Assembly (NCBI RefSeq): GCF_041381155.1
Contig: NC_091138.1
Coordinates: forward strand, 30,559,604 to 30,623,603
Origin: Argopecten irradians
Lineage: Eukaryota > Mollusca > Bivalvia > Pectinida > Pectinidae
DNA length: 64,000 nucleotides
Direction: 5' to 3'
A program made the position numbers and the translations under genes. Under the pieces are notes generated by a model. It saw nothing but the letters and a program-made list of their open reading frames with translations. It ran no database searches and was not told where the DNA came from. Below, one piece after another: positions 10,801 to 21,896 of this stretch (within the stretch, counting starts at the first letter, position 1; each line of letters opens with the position of its first letter).

Positions 10801-13800
10801 TATACATGTAGTAATTAAAATTATACATTTTACATTCAATATTTAGAGGACGCTTAGACTTTCGGAACACTTTGATGTATAGTCACGGTAGACTACTGAT
10901 ACAAAAACGTAGCAGGTGGCTGCTACAACACTTACTGTGATTTTAAATACTGGTCAAACTTCACATTACTTTCCGGTGTCAAACTGCCGTGTATAGCGAA
11001 TGGCTGGAAAACAAAGTCGTAATTACCTCATCATGTTGTTAGAACTCTCCCGAGGTATCCTCCCGTTTTCGGTATTATATAATGACAGAAAAACTAGTAT
11101 TGAAATTAGCAATTTAAAATGAACGACAATAAATTCATTTAACTATCAAAGATAACACAATTTATAAAGATTTATAAAATCATTAATTACAATAAATGAT
11201 CAACTTTTTTTGTTATGTTTTAAGATTTCAAATATCTACTACTTTTTAGCACAAGCGACTCTTTCTTCAGTGATGTATTGAGTAAAAATAAAATAATAGA
11301 TAACTGGAAAGTCACTATAAAAATGATACACATCCCACAATGTGAGTGAGTATCGAAGTAAAATATTAAAAGTAGAACAATATTACCGCATGTAAATAAA
11401 TAGTAATCACATGGACAAACTTGTGTGATATGTCACACGCAGTGACGTATCACACACATTTCAGTTCTCTATAGTACTTACTCCGTATATAAAAAGGTAT
11501 CCTCCCGATTTTAGTAGGTAATTAGCTCCCGCGAAAAGTCCCTTAAAAAGAAAAGGCGTAAATGTAAATAATATGCAAATGTAGTTTTATAGCACTTCCG
11601 AGTTCTGTGAACGTTCTCAGAATTATTATATGGTATGCTATCATGAATTTGAAAGAGGTCTTTAACTCATTCACCCCTGAAGACACATTTGAAGTCTTCT
11701 AATTCAAAGGCTGGAAGAGTCTATTGTGAATTTTCAGGGGGAAATGAGGTAATCAATTAACTTAGATAATCACAGGTGTTCGTTTCTAATATCAGTATAA
11801 GTATAATACTGGGTCAAGGTCTATAATTCGGCCGGCCATATAACACTACCCAATTTCAGAAAAAGTATGATTATTAACCAACCGTATAGGATATAATAAT
11901 AGGAATACTCTCAATCGACAGCCAGATAATTTATCTTTATTTTGGTATATGATACAATATATATCATGCCGTATAAATGTCACTAGGTATCCAAAAACAT
12001 CGGAAAACAGCCAGATTTCAACTGGTCGGACACAGTGGTGTCCTCCGATGAACACGCCAGGGCTCTAATGGGTAGCTCAAAAACCACTGCATGTCAACAC
12101 TTCAGCGTCATAAGAATGAAAGTTTGGTAGAAAACAAACTTACCGGTTAGTAAATCCCTGGATAAATACCATCCATTTGCCTAACGTAGCCCTTTGAAAT
12201 TTTCCGATTGAAAAAAAAATATGTCTCTAGCCGCCATGTAAGTATGTGTGCAGTAGATTTGTTTTGTCGGCGTTGATTGGCTCTCGAAAATTAATTGACC
12301 AATCAACGCCGAGAAAACAAATGTACTACACACATATCAACATGACGGCTAGAGACACACATTTTTTCAATCGGAAATTTCAAAAGGCTGTATTGCGCAA
12401 ATGGATGGTACATAGATAAACACTAACATACCGGTAAGTTTGTTTTTTACCAAACTTTAATTCCTATGAAGCTGAAGTGTTGACATGCAGTGGTTTTTGA
12501 ACTACCCATTAGAGCCCTAGCGTGTTTATCGGAGGACACCACAGTGTCCGACCAGTTGAAATCTGGCTGTTTTCCGATGTTTCTGGATACCTAGTGACAT
12601 TTATACGGCATGATATATATTGTATCATATACCAAATTAAAGATAAATTATCTGGCTGTCGATTGAGAGTATTTCTATTATTATATCCTATACGGTTGGA
12701 TAATAATCATACTTTTTCTGAAATTGGGTAGTGTTATATGGCCGGCCGAGTTATAGACCTTGACCCAGTATTATACTTATACTTATATTAGAAACGAACA
12801 CCTGTGATCAAATCATCAAATATGAAAAGCTATCAAAGTTCGTATTAAACCATAATACACCATTACTTTGGCTGCAGACTTCTAGACAGATAATGGTGTC
12901 GTCTTAAGAAAGCTATATTCATTCTGATCATTGACATAATAAAATACGTAATCGCATAACCGGCCCGTCCAGCCATGTCATACGGCCAAGTCATAAATAT
13001 CGTAAGACACATATGTAATAACATTGTTAGGACGTCACATATAGATTTGACATCATAATATTTGTATGACGTCGCATGATTGTTTCAGTATACGGAAATG
13101 TCACATTCGAGCCGGATTTCTACTGTTATATAGAGACGAAATTTAAAGTTTTGCTTATATTTCTATTAATAAAAGTTATGTGATAAATAGAATCTTACAG
13201 TCGTGACTAGGTGATATGAAATTTATCAAACTCGTTAAAAATAACAATTTAAAGTATTGAACTCGTTTGATAAATTCCATATCACATAGTCACTCATGTA
13301 AGATCCTCCATCTATCACAGAATCCGCTTGATATCCAGTGGTTTCGCAGATGTAATATTTTTTGTATTTGACACTACTGCAATATGATTTGGAGCGATTT
13401 TCAATGGCTGAAAATTCATTGTAACGCCAAGACAGAAACAATGAAAAAACATTTGAAAAAAATGACGTGATCTGTGTCCGACAACTTACCACAGCCGTAT
13501 CCCAGGGCGAGATATGGATCATATTGGCGTTGAGTATGACAGTAAGGGACCCCTCCCCCAGACCTCCTCCCCACCCCCGGGGGTCGGTGGTGACATCCAA
13601 TATCACCGGTTCTTTCACATTTGTTACCTTTGTATGTTGTATAAATGCTGAAATACTACAACACAATGATATATGTCAGGAATAGCATATAAAAGTTAAT
13701 AAAGCTATTTCAGTTTTCCGAAAGTGACAGAACTGCTGAAGTAATAACGTCCGATGTCGATCCCCACATACTATAACACTGGCCATAGCCTATTTGTAGT

Positions 13801-15168
13801 AATAATGACCTTTATAGATGTCTTTTTGACACCATAATCAATCCCAAGCTGTATTATCTCATAAGCTACCATCACGTGATATTGCTTGAAAATACAATTA
13901 CTTTTTTAATTATCATCTGGAAACTCAACATTTGCCAAAACTATTTATAGTACTGCCAAGTACCTTGTAGTTGACGACAAAATCAATACCAAACTGTTTT
14001 CAAGCTGTTTTACCTCAAAAGCTACTATTGTATGAAGTTTCAACAAAATCCATGAAACCAACATTGCCAAATCTATCCATTTTTAGTAACAGTGAGCTTT
14101 GTAGTTGATCTTTTGGCACCGAAATCTATCCCTAGCTGTGTTACCTCAAAAGCTATTATTAAATGAGGTTTAAACAAAATTCATCAATCCGTTTCAAGTT
14201 ATTGTCTGGGAACAGTCATCCGTCCAGACAAACACTTTAGTCCCCTCCGGTTTCACCTACAGGGGACTAATAAACTATCTTTCTTAAACAATGGATTTCT
14301 TTTCTGGATATTTCACTTTTAAATCATGTATGACTTCTTATTGTTCCGACAGGCATATGATGATATGGTAACACTGCCGTACACGCCTCTTAAGATAAAT
14401 CAATTTTAGTCATACCCTACATCGGAGTTTTTCATTTATTTATTTCTTACACATATTTCAAGAGTTCATTCAAAATTGCTATAATAAAACACTTCTTTCT
14501 TATTCGGTTCTTTACGTTCCTGAAATACACATATGCCCTTCACTTGGTTTTCCCAAAGTTAAAATAAACATATTAAATCAAATATCTTCAATTATGTTTT
14601 AAAGGAATATGATTCTACTAGCTTCACTGATGAACCAAATGTTCAAAAATTAATAAAGAACTGAACGGAAATATATACGATTCTTGTTACCAGATATTTA
14701 AACCACTATCTACTTCAGAAAATCAATATCACCAGTTTCGTACTTAAGAAAATCTCCAGTTTCTTAATCACGTTTTTATAAATACAGTCGAGACTGTCTG
14801 CGGACTCACTGTATATATAGATTACCTGTCTTGTGTGACATTATTTGAGACCCCCAACGTAGTTTGCTATATTGGTCTGTTTTCCCTGTCTTACGTTGAT
14901 ACATGTAATTTAATGTTTTTATTGATTCGCTGTTTTAAATAGCATCGTTGAATTAAATTATCTATATGCTTTACCTTTGTAAATTTCTGTCTTCGATTTC
15001 AGTAGGCAGCCATGTTAGACGGGGGAAGTGAGGGGCGAAATGTGTAACATGGGAGCCGCTCCCTGATGCCACCTCTAATGCGAGCCCCTCTCTGTCCTGT
15101 GGAAGAGCCTTCTTTAGAACCTCAAGGATCGGTCCCTTATTCTTCTCGGTCGCCGGGAAATGCAACAT
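7812..15168 (-). CDS. METTL26: METTL26 (C16orf13/UPF0585) methyltransferase-like protein, complete six-exon gene
   Basis: The product is a predicted S-adenosylmethionine-dependent methyltransferase-like protein whose substrate is unknown. Exons run down the minus strand: 15168-14975, 13655-13490, 11541-11482, 11003-10936, 10370-10292, 7862-7812. Every junction has GT/AG borders and the phases fit, giving 618 bases (205 residues), close to the 204 of human METTL26. Exon 1 carries the SAM-binding-type motif LEVASGSGSH (about residues 31-40). Later landmarks are NANMIHISPW, GLFAGANYLLKSGG, GSLTPESNVKFDQYL, WGVRDIDDLEKLA and the conserved C-terminus VDMPANNKILIF. The start ATG opens MLHFPATEKNKGPI, matching the family N-terminus. 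Exon 2 straddles the inner edge of the inverted repeat, so exons 3-6 and part of exon 2 are duplicated at 56445-62237. Introns 1, 2 and 5 are filled with repeat elements. The family assignment rests on residue patterns recalled from the human protein. Confidence 0.94.
8136..10183. mobile_element. 2-kb non-autonomous element with about 320-bp internal tandem repeats
   Basis: It lies in METTL26 intron 5. It begins AACAAGAGGCCCATGGGCCT and GGTCACCTGAG, and ends TCTCAGGTGACCT, so the sequence GGTCACCTGAG forms short inverted ends. Inside are five to six diverged units spaced 310-340 bases apart, each with GCCTATTTGACC, a C-rich CCGCCCCTCTGCCCC phrase and TCATATAATTCACAATTTTT. The distal end holds a CG-rich ACGGACGACGCACGACGAC stretch. 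There is no transposase frame. The same element is at 59857-61924 in the right arm. Confidence 0.8.
11771..12806. mobile_element. 1.04-kb near-perfect palindrome (foldback element) in METTL26 intron 2
   Basis: The ends are CACAGGTGTTCGTTTCTAAT and its inverse, and the two arms of about 510 bases match nearly to the centre. The stem closes with TCGGCGTTGATTGG (12267-12280) and its inverse (12299-12312) around an 18-base loop. The same 69-codon frame appears on both arms only because of the symmetry and is not a gene. A counterpart is at 57245-58278. Confidence 0.9.
13192..13304. mobile_element. 113-bp foldback MITE
   Basis: ATCTTACAGTCGTGACTAGG at the left end pairs with the inverse at the right end (GTGACTATGTGATATGGAATT read on the other strand), around a short AT-rich loop. 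It sits just downstream of METTL26 exon 2. The right-arm copy is at 56740-56854. Confidence 0.7.
13790..14271. mobile_element. Non-autonomous element with three internal repeats, in METTL26 intron 1
   Basis: Three loosely similar units of about 140 bases (starting near 13797, 13948 and 14084) share phrases such as GTATTATCTCATAAGCTACC and TACCTCAAAAGCTA. The right end is a compact palindrome, AGTCCCCTCCGG with CAGGGGACTAATAAA. It lies outside the inverted-repeat arm and so has no second copy in this window. Confidence 0.55.
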
Positions 15169-15900
15169 CCTATTGAACTCTTGTTAAAATTAAAAGGTAG
15201 ATTTCAAGTGTAAGCTTATCTTAACACAGCTGGTTATCTGGCCTTGACTACACAAGTATTTATGCATAAACATGAATATTTTGTGGATATTTCTTTTATA
15301 AATGAAATGTGTTGAGTCACACTTAGGTAGATTACATCGCGTATGCTACGTATACATGTCTCGGAATTTAAAAACACGACAGTACGATTTTTTTTTTTAA
15401 CCTGGGCCAAAAATTGTGACGGTGATTAATTCCTAGAACAGACCTATAACGTGCTTCTATAATAGATATCATAAAAATAATATCGACCATCTTTTAGAAT
15501 TATTCTTATGCAAGTGTCTAGAAATTACTCAAATCATGTAAATATTTGTACGCGTAATTCATACTGTGTGATAAATTCGTGATTTCAATAACCGAATCCG
15601 TTTTCAAAACTAGTATGATCGCTGTATTTCCGGTAATACTGTATATGGTCGTCCCAGCCTAATAAAGTATGTCTACAACTAGCAATCGACACGATTTCTT
15701 ATGACATTCAACAGTACATGTTCTGATACTTTTGTAATGAGGCTAATTGTAAAGGTATTGACTGAAAGTCGTTAGAATGAATACTACGGTGTACTTACTT
15801 GTACGCGCTCCACCGACCAGCCGTGCTAGGCCTATCATTAAATCTTCTGTTCTTGGGGTAAAACGTGTACGACGGACCCGACCGCGGTATAGGAATTCAG
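15169..15900 (-). promoter_or_regulatory. Likely 5' region of METTL26
   Basis: A possible 5' UTR intron is visible: an acceptor-like TTTAATTTTAACAAG lies 11 bases before the ATG, and a donor-like ACAAGTAAGT lies near 15790-15800 (minus strand). The stretch 15800-15900 is richer in CG than its surroundings. Transcript data would be needed to place the true start site. Confidence 0.3.
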
Positions 15901-16539
15901 TCTGTTAAGTGTACACAACCCTTGTGTCGAGTAGGTCATTTAAGAGCGGTATCTCGGTAATCAATTTTAAATATTTCGTATAGGTGTACTTTATTGCTCC
16001 GATACTAGATTAATCTTGCACGTCGACTAGTGGTCTGTATATCGCTACAACTTAGCAAAATATAATTTATTTTAATTAGATTGCAATTAAATAAAGTTCG
16101 GTTACAATTGGCCGCGAGTCCAGTTGAACAGTTCGTAGGGGCGAGTTTTATTCCTAAAACGGAGGCGAAAAAGCATGGGATTTACGTAACTTTTTATTTT
16201 TTGTTAATATGTTTCACAATGCTGAACACATCCTGTCACTATATAATTGCAAATATTTACATGATTATTTGTTAGGTAATTCGCTTATTTATACACACCA
16301 GTTTGGTTTTTACACCTGGTTATTCTACAACTGATTACCTTAAATAGTTTTTTTTTTAGATATATGTGATACTTTGGAAAAAAGACAACAAACCTGTTTA
16401 TTATTTTGTGATATTTATAAGGCGTTCGACAGTGTGGCACAGTGGATAGGATAGGAAGCCAAATACTATAACTATGGTACATCACAAAAGTTATTAGAAG
16501 GCATGCAGGGGTGTAGCAAGGGTCTGTCCTATCTCTTGA
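15901..16539. other. Intergenic DNA, no feature seen
   Basis: Both strands hold only short frames without motifs. No repeat family of this window recurs here. Confidence 0.4.
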
Positions 16540-16715
16540 ATATGGTTTGTTTGTTTGTTTGATTAATTAACAGCTATGGCCATGAAAGGACGGCCTCCCA
16601 TGTATGCGGTGTGTTGCGTGTATGTAGTGCGAAGTGAGTGTTTTGGGAACCTGCGGTATATTCATGTTGTGTCTTCTTGTATGGTGGAACTATTGCCCTT
16701 TTTATAGTGCTATAT
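16540..16715 (-). mobile_element. SINE copy, 5'-truncated
   Basis: The (TTTG)n tract (reverse of the CAAA tail) is followed by GACGGCCTCCCATGTATGCG and runs to TTTTTATAGTGCTATAT, then stops. It matches the 3' third of the family, a typical truncated retroposon. Confidence 0.75.
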
Positions 16716-16945
16716 AGAGTTGTTGGCCGTTAAATGGGACAATTTTTATCTCGAATTTGACCTGAATTGCGTAATTGATATCATTTTTAATAATATTACT
16801 GTTAATTTTGTTAAAAATCATCGACATCTAGGATTAACATGGATTATGATTTTAAGTTGTTGCGACAATGTTGGTCTTAAGCGGCAGACAAAGACACCAT
16901 ATATGTAAACTGTTACAAAGCAACAAGGAGTTCTTCGGAAATTAT

Positions 16946-17190
16946 TTTGTTTGTTTGATTAATTAACATCTCATTAACAGCCAGGGTCATGTAAGGACGG
17001 CCTCCCTTGTATGTGGTGTAGCGTGTGTGAAGTACGAGGTGCGTGTTTTGGGTGGTATATTCGTGTTATGCGTTCCGATATAGTGGAACTCTTGGCCTTT
17101 TTTATAGTTCGAAATCACTGAAGCGTGCCGACGAAGACACCAAGCAACACATCCCACCCAATCACATCATACGGACACCTGGCGACTTAA
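16946..17190 (-). mobile_element. SINE copy, partial, head-to-head with the next copy
   Basis: It starts with TTTGTTTGATTAATTAAC and AAGGACGGCCTCCCTTGTAT and continues through GAAGACACCAAGCAACACAT. It ends close to the head of an oppositely oriented copy at 17212. Confidence 0.7.
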
Positions 17191-17211
17191 AACATCATTC
17201 TCTCTTTGGCC

Positions 17212-17733
17212 TTACAGGTAGGGAGTTAGAATTGTACCTGCTGCCCCTAATGCATGATCGTAAAAGGCGACTTAATTAAGGATATAATTTTTTCTCTTCT
17301 TCCTATCCGACTTTTCCTAATGCCTCCCTTGACACCGTCTAACTTTTGGCCTTGAGTTTAGCGTTCGCCCCTATGAGGAAGGCTCTGGGTCTCGTCCCTT
17401 GGCCGAGACACACCAAAGTCTATAATAGTTGTAGTTTCTGCTCCTGCTTAGCGCTCAGCAAACAGGGAGTGGGACGACTGGTTCGTCTGTTGTCAGTATA
17501 ATATGACCGGGTGGGCTGTGTTGCTTGGTGTCTTCAGCGGCATGCTTCAGCGATATAGCACTATAAAAAGGGCAGCAGTTCCACTATACAAAAGACACAA
17601 CACGAACACACCGCAATCTCCCAAAACACGCACCTCGCACTTCACATACGTGCGCCACACACTGCATACAAGGGAGACCGTCCTTACATGACCCTGGATG
17701 TTAGAGAACGTTAAAATAATCAAACAAACATTA
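17212..17733 (+). mobile_element. SINE copy, nearly full length
   Basis: It runs from TTACAGGTAGGGAGTTAGAA through TGCATGATCGTAAAAGGCGA and GACCGTCCTTACATGACC to AATAATCAAACAAACA. Compared with the copies at 24.2 kb and 32.8 kb it has many substitutions, so it is an older insertion. Confidence 0.8.
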
Positions 17734-18256
17734 TCTGTAGATAAAAATAAACTTTCATTCTTCATACAATTATTGGAAGTTGTATGACGGTTTTTCGGTC
17801 GCCGATATATATTTTTTTAGAAAAATTACAATTTAAAGCAAGTTGTATTGTTTTTGGGTTTGCCATCTTTCTTTTAAGTAGACATCCTGTTTATATTGTG
17901 AAACTGGCTATGAGCCCTTGTCTAACAGATAGTGTCGTTGAAAACTCCACAGCGTTGTTTTTTTTTTTAAATAAAAAACATCATGGACTTACCCTAACCT
18001 ATTTACAAACATTTCCTCCCTCCTATTGTTGCTGATAACACCCAACAAAATTTCGTAATGCATAAAATTAAACATTTTCAAATAATAAACATTAATCGAA
18101 TATCTCTATTTTACCATTCGTTAATGGAACCAACTTGCTAAACACCAGGCACAGTGAGTCAATCTACATATCTAAACATATATTTCGCAACCAAGACTTA
18201 CCTGTAATACACGATTTCGTCTTATTGGAGACCGCAATCTAAACATAATACATTTA

Positions 18257-18361
18257 TTTGTTTGTTTGATTATTTTAACGTCCTATTAACAATCAGGGTC
18301 ATGTAAGGACGGCCTCGCATGTATGCAGTGTGTAGCTTGTGTAAAGAGCGAGGTGCGTGTT
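18257..18361 (-). mobile_element. SINE 3' fragment
   Basis: TTTGTTTGTTTGATTATTTT followed by AACGTCCTATTAACAATCAG and GACGGCCTCGCATGTATGCA. Only the tail-proximal 105 bases remain. The flanks (17734-18256 and 18362-19054) show no gene or recognisable element. Confidence 0.7.
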
Positions 18362-19056
18362 AACCATAATACATAAATATATATTTACACTTGCTAGGCT
18401 TGTTCACTATACGCAAATACTAGCCGATTTTGTTTACCATAACTGCATGGTAACATTGAGCTTTGAACTTGCGTATGGAAATGTTCAATGCAATATTAAG
18501 GGGCTACTTTTTTAAAAAGAAACACATGGCTTTGTTTACATTTTGACGCAACATTACGTGTATATTGTTGTTTTTCATAGAATTTTGGAAAATGTAAACA
18601 ATACATATATGTTTTATATTTATATATGATACCAATATTTTTTTATTAACAATTGTAGAAAAAAAAAACGGGAAAAATATCCCGACCGGGGCGACGTGCA
18701 GTGCTGTCAAATGTAAACATTACCTCTGTGTCTGTTCATCCTACGATCGTGCTTTGGGGTGGACGGGCGTGAGGCCCTCTGACAGAGGTCAGTTATAAAC
18801 GTATCCTCTTGTCTTTATTCTTTCAGAATTTAATCATGTGTATTATAAAACATGCACCGCTAGTAATCCACGTGTTGACAGTTACGCGTCACCACAAATA
18901 CATTATATCGAAAACAAGTGAAAATGTTCCGTCTGTGGGCTAGATGGCGATGGATCTAAGCGTAAATAATATAATCACATGGCTCCCAAGGATGTAATAT
19001 CGTCAAGTCGGACGACAATCTCAAACACGTTGAGCAACTTGAACATCGGTGTTTTA

Positions 19057-19263
19057 CACCCGGTCCACCCCAACTGCGAATGATAAATATTATGAAGTTC
19101 CTTACCGTCAATCGATTGATTTGTAACACAGCGAGAAATTCTGTACCGTGTAGCGATAAACGCTAACACTCTACCGACACAACGTGGCTATTTTTAACAA
19201 CGCGGCTATTTTTAGATTTGGGTCATTTACCGAATGCTCGCTGAAACACGGGCTGTGATTGGT
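19057..19263 (+). repeat. Left terminal inverted repeat of the 9.09-kb transposon
   Basis: It matches the reverse complement of 27939-28145 with only a few differences (for example near 19162-19168 and 19182). It ends in CTGTGATTGGT. ATTGG boxes (inverted CCAAT) at 19258-19262 and 19266-19270 lie about 120 bases before the start of the first gene, so the repeat may carry part of a promoter. Confidence 0.92.
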
Positions 19264-19388
19264 TGATTGGCTGAGCTTGTCGACAGACGGCGCGAAACAG
19301 AAAGTGAAGTCAGACAGTTGAGTGTTGTTTGGATCGTGGATTTGTGCAAAACGCAGACATTTTCCTGGTTCCGGAGGAATATTTCGAA

Positions 19389-21896
19389 ATGGACGAACGT
19401 CACGAAGACATCGATCAATTCCTACTCGGTATCAATCCGGGATTGGTAAAATACAAAGAGGAATTCGTTAAATTAGACGTTGTCAACAACGAAACATTGC
19501 GATTTCTGAGGCCACAGGAAGTCTACGATAACATGTCAATTCCGATAGTCTACAAGAGAATGCTGATTGAAAAAATTACAAACCTCCAAACTCCAGAAAC
19601 AAAGGAAAAAATGAAAAAGACTGATTTCGAAGACGAACCTGTGAATTTGAAACCTAAAAAACCCAAAAAACTCTTTGAGTGTGATGTGAATGATAATGAA
19701 GTGCCAGTGACAGTTTGTCGTCCAGCAAGTGACCCCCCCATGGCCACTCCAAACTGTTCTATTTCATCTAGTGATGGCCACATACTGTCTGAATTAGAAC
19801 GCCTTAAAGATGAGAAGGCCACATTGGCAATTTTATTATCGCACAAGAAGGATGAACAGAAGGACTTGTCCATTCCCCCGAGGGAACTTGAGCCTCTAAA
19901 CATCCCTGGTAACCCAGTCACAAAATTTATTTGTGACCGGTGCCATCACAAGGGACATAGAAGTAAGGGCAATAAAGGAAATAGGGACTGTAAATTCCAG
20001 GAGTGTACAGGATTCCAGTACTGTGGCCTTCTTACGAAACACCCAGAGCACAAGTCAGCAGTTACAGAAGTAAGTAAACGCCCCTCAACCCAACCACAAA
20101 TTGGCACAATACATTAGTAAGGCATTCAATAATGACAGGACAGGTCATAGAAAATGACGTGTCAATCTTGCAAATGAAAAGTTTCTAAATAAAGTTCGCA
20201 TCGAGTTCAAAACGGTAATATAACAGGAAAAATAAGGTTGACATTGTAAATTGTTACTTTTGTAAGAAAGTATGAAGGGCAGAGTCAAGTTCATCATATG
20301 ACAAAAATCGAAATTTACTATGGCATCGAGACAGCTCAATCAAAATCATATTTTATAAAAATTTAAAATGTATTCTAAGATCGCCGGAGATATCGATCAA
20401 CACGTATTTGATTAATGAGCTGTCAGTGTCATGTTGTCTTGAAATGAATCTGTTTGTTTACAATGTTGTTTTGTTTACCTGTGTGACTACTGTTTGTCCC
20501 ATTTGGCTTGGAACAGCCGTTTTCTTCGATATTTCAGAAAATTTTCAACAGAATTTCATGTTTTATACATCAATATACAGCATTCCGTTTGTCGTAACAG
20601 CGTACCGAATTTAAACTAATTAAAGCAAATCGGATAACAAACATTTTTTTTTCCTTCTTAGACACTAGTAAAAGTTTGTCTCATGACGTCCCTATTACGC
20701 CATAGTAAGAAATGACAAAACAGTGTCAAAACACCAATAATTTTACTAATGTCCAAGAAGGAATTTTTTTTGTTTGTTATCCGATTTCCTTCAATTTCGG
20801 TACGCTGTTACGACAAATGGAATGCTGGATATTGATGTATAAAACATGAAATTATGTTGAATATTTTTCGAAATAGTGCTGTTCTGAGTTAAATGGGACA
20901 AACAGTAATTGTCTTGTACGTTTTCAACACTATACCGCGTGACTTCATACAATTCTAAGACAATTCGTCCCAAAGTTTTTTGTACTGTAACTGATTTCAG
21001 GACCATGTTAAATGCGAGGCATAAATGGAATCACATCATTTGTCAAAAATATTACAATATTCACAGGGAACCCCTACAAATCTGTCAACTTCCAGTGGAT
21101 TACGTGATGTACATCCCTCACAGTCACAGTGTAGTTATTTTAATTTGTTTTGATTGTACTTTTTCTGTTTCAGGTTAATAAAGAAATTTCGAATCTGGAG
21201 AAAAGAATTAAAAGCATAGATGAAGAAAAAACATCGATAGATGTTTTTCTCAAACATAACACAACTAACTTCATTAGTGTATTGAGGCCTTTCTTGAAGT
21301 CAAATTTTCCGGACAAATACATCGGTTCATCAGGATGTCAAGTCCTACAAAAAGACCTGTGATATTTAAAAATAGCATGCAATGGAAAGATTCCGAATGA
21401 ACAAAACCTCACCAAGGATACGATATTAAATTTACTCCGTCAAGGGAAAAGTCAGACTCAGAGTGCCACAAATGCCGCCTCAATTCCAGTTGTCACTTCC
21501 GCGACACTGATAACATCTATGACGGCACCATCAACATCTATGACGGCACCTTCAACATATATGATGGCACCTTCAACATCTATGACAGCACCTTCAACAT
21601 CTTATTCTATGACGGCATTGCAAGGTCCGCAACTCCAACCTCTTGCTCAACCCGTTTTCCAGGGATGGAACTTGCCTCAATCGCCCTATACTGGCTACAG
21701 CTACATGAATCCAATGTTGAACTTTAACTATATGAATCCTATGCTGAACTCGTCGCCCTATAATTTGCCTATGCATTCGCCTGCGCAGACATCGTATGTG
21801 AACCCTCCTGTGTTTCCTCCGCTACCACCAGAGGACCCCCCGGAGAATCCTCCACTGCCTCCACTGCCCGATGACTCGCCACCTGCCTCGCCATGA
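19389..21896 (+). CDS. Transposon accessory gene: SAM-like domain, Cys/His cluster, coiled coil, Pro-rich tail
   Basis: Exon 1 is 19389-20069 (227 codons) and ends GAA before GTAAGT. Exon 2 starts at 21174 after TTTTCTGTTTCAG, in phase. The start is the first ATG (MDERHEDIDQFLLGINPG). Residues about 8-68 look like a sterile alpha motif fold (helices with LGINPGLVKYKEEF and LRFLRPQEVYDNM). A Cys/His cluster begins CDRCHHKGH (residues 182-190) and continues with CKFQECTGFQYCG, suggesting zinc binding. Exon 2 opens with a charged coiled coil (VNKEISNLEKRIKSIDEEK). One in-frame TGA at 21360-21362 interrupts it, and the same frame continues open to 21896 through MTAPST repeats and a PPLPPEDPPENPPLPPLP tail. 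It is unlike a transposase. I infer a DNA- or protein-binding helper of the transposon; a captured host gene is the alternative. Confidence 0.65.
20490..20905. mobile_element. 416-bp foldback MITE (TA target) in the accessory-gene intron
   Basis: It starts CTGTTTGTCCCATTTGGC and ends TGGGACAAACAG, flanked by TA on both sides (20488-20489 and 20906-20907). The two arms of nearly 200 bases are inverted copies of each other. It sits wholly within the intron 20070-21173. A second copy is at 23409-23817. Confidence 0.88.

Larger units (their letters stand above)
6049..13572. repeat. Left arm of a giant inverted repeat (at least 7.5 kb)
   Basis: This segment is the reverse complement of 56473-64000. 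Matched features keep an almost constant coordinate sum of about 70,040-70,050 along the whole arm (for example 7812 with 62237, 11482 with 58555, 12731 with 57320). The arms are nearly identical with scattered substitutions and short indels. The inner edge is sharp, inside METTL26 exon 2 at a C/G-rich run. The outer edge is not resolved, because the right arm is still matching at the last base of the window. The spacer is 42.9 kb. It could be a real segmental inverted duplication or, less likely given the divergence, an assembly artefact. Confidence 0.95.

Noticed and set aside
11846-12731. Identical 69-codon frames on both strands (MFIGGHH...)
   Set aside because: They are the two arms of a palindrome read in mirror image. 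The repetition reflects DNA symmetry, not protein conservation.
13235-13666. Single 143-codon minus-strand ORF
   Set aside because: Only 13490-13655 is coding, as METTL26 exon 2. The rest reads through the GTAAGT donor into intron and a foldback MITE.
19550-19921. 123-codon minus-strand frame
   Set aside because: It lies antisense to exon 1 of the accessory gene, whose frame is supported by splicing and domain patterns.
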